A DNA stretch of 5,731 bases from Acidobacteriota bacterium (lineage in GTDB: Bacteria > Acidobacteriota > Blastocatellia > Pyrinomonadales > Pyrinomonadaceae). The notes under the pieces are model-generated. The model did not search any database and was not told the origin of the DNA. It saw only the letters and a program-made list of their open reading frames with translations. The translations under genes and the position numbers were made by a program. Positions 5,435 through 5,731 of the stretch are shown piece by piece. Where the stretch lies: assembly GCA_003222835.1 (NCBI GenBank), contig QHXE01000453.1, forward strand, positions 1 to 5,731, written 5' to 3'. How positions within the stretch are numbered: position 1 is the stretch's first letter; each line of letters opens with the position of its first letter.

Positions 5435-5731
5435 ATGAACAGGCTACGCAAGGCGTCTCGCCCGAATACGAAACTGGCAATTGCGATTTGGGGTGAGCTA
5501 TCGCGGTCAGCACTGCTCCATCTGAAGGAATTGGTTCAAAGGTATGCGCTTTCCGTGAACGCGGGGGACCTCCAATTCCTCGACGGAAGATGGTACATAA
5601 CGCACTCCGGTCTGCTTCGAATTGCGGAGCGCCGTCATTGCTTTGGGATCCGAACGACGTTGCAGAAGGACCTTTCCGACCATTCAATGAGCCACTGGGT
5701 ATTCAAAGCCACCGTTTACAAGTCTCTCGAT
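5435..5731 (+). CDS. Unrecognised protein, open at the right edge; possibly Rad52-like annealing protein
   Basis: A frame from the ATG at 5435 runs without a stop to the window end, giving 99 residues (partial at 3'). GGAGG at 5425-5429 lies 5 bases before the ATG, the best ribosome site in the window, which supports both the gene and its start. Visible layout: a basic N-terminus, a helix (LLHLKELVQRYAL, about 28-40), a compact beta-type stretch (GDLQFLDGRWYITHSGLLRI, about 44-63), then IRTTLQKDLSD and WVFKATVY. No signal peptide or membrane helix is seen. I do not firmly recognise the family. The pattern of Trp-Tyr-x-Thr-x-x-Gly-Leu-Leu-x-x-Ala followed by a Trp-x-x-Lys-Ala strand recalls Rad52/Erf-type single-strand annealing proteins, whose diagnostic second half would lie beyond the edge. 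It diverges from the RHH gene across the repeat cluster and is probably controlled by it. Confidence 0.75.
   Translation, partial: MNRLRKASRPNTKLAIAIWGELSRSALLHLKELVQRYALSVNAGDLQFLDGRWYITHSGLLRIAERRHCFGIRTTLQKDLSDHSMSHWVFKATVYKSLD

Noticed and set aside
5388..5687. 99-residue minus-strand frame opposite the right-edge gene
   Set aside because: Antisense to a frame with a strong Shine-Dalgarno, and lacks motifs and its own ribosome site.
1..5731. CRISPR array, tRNA or rRNA genes
   Set aside because: No regularly spaced direct repeats of CRISPR size, no cloverleaf with TTCGA-type arm, and no rRNA-like stretch were seen on either strand.

Overview
The window is moderately GC-rich, has compact operon-style gene spacing, and encodes only bacterial protein families. 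A soil bacterium, possibly Acidobacteriota, would fit the style of the sigma-like protein and the TPR-CHAT protein. That placement rests on general impression, not on any marker gene.

Left block (1-4845). A sigma-70-like gene runs leftward off the left edge. Its C-terminal DNA-binding half lies outside the window. Reading rightward from the same control region is a two-gene operon. The first gene is a membrane-anchored protein with a long TPR array, a predicted coiled coil and a C-terminal CHAT (caspase-like) peptidase domain with both catalytic residues intact. The second is an S41 (tricorn/C-terminal-processing) peptidase with a PDZ-like segment and no signal peptide. Their stop and start codons overlap in ATGA, so they are probably translationally coupled. 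About 390 bases separate the sigma-like gene from the most likely CHAT start and hold a small inverted repeat. Two peptidases beside a divergent transcription-initiation factor suggest a proteolysis-linked signalling module. This is the most interesting part of the window, but no substrate, anti-sigma factor or effector is visible.

Middle gap (4846-5117). This is the space between the convergent S41 gene and the ribbon-helix-helix (RHH) gene. It is bounded almost exactly by an imperfect 14-base inverted repeat (13 of 14 match) and contains a GC-rich hairpin. It may be a small mobile or decayed element.

Right block (5118-5731). A 65-residue RHH (CopG/ParD-like) regulator reads leftward and diverges from a gene that runs off the right edge (99 residues visible, good Shine-Dalgarno). 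Between them lie three copies of the octamer GGATGACA, one inverted and two in tandem. These look like an operator that the RHH protein could use to control itself and its neighbour. The right-edge protein is unrecognised with certainty. A Rad52-like annealing protein is a weak suggestion.
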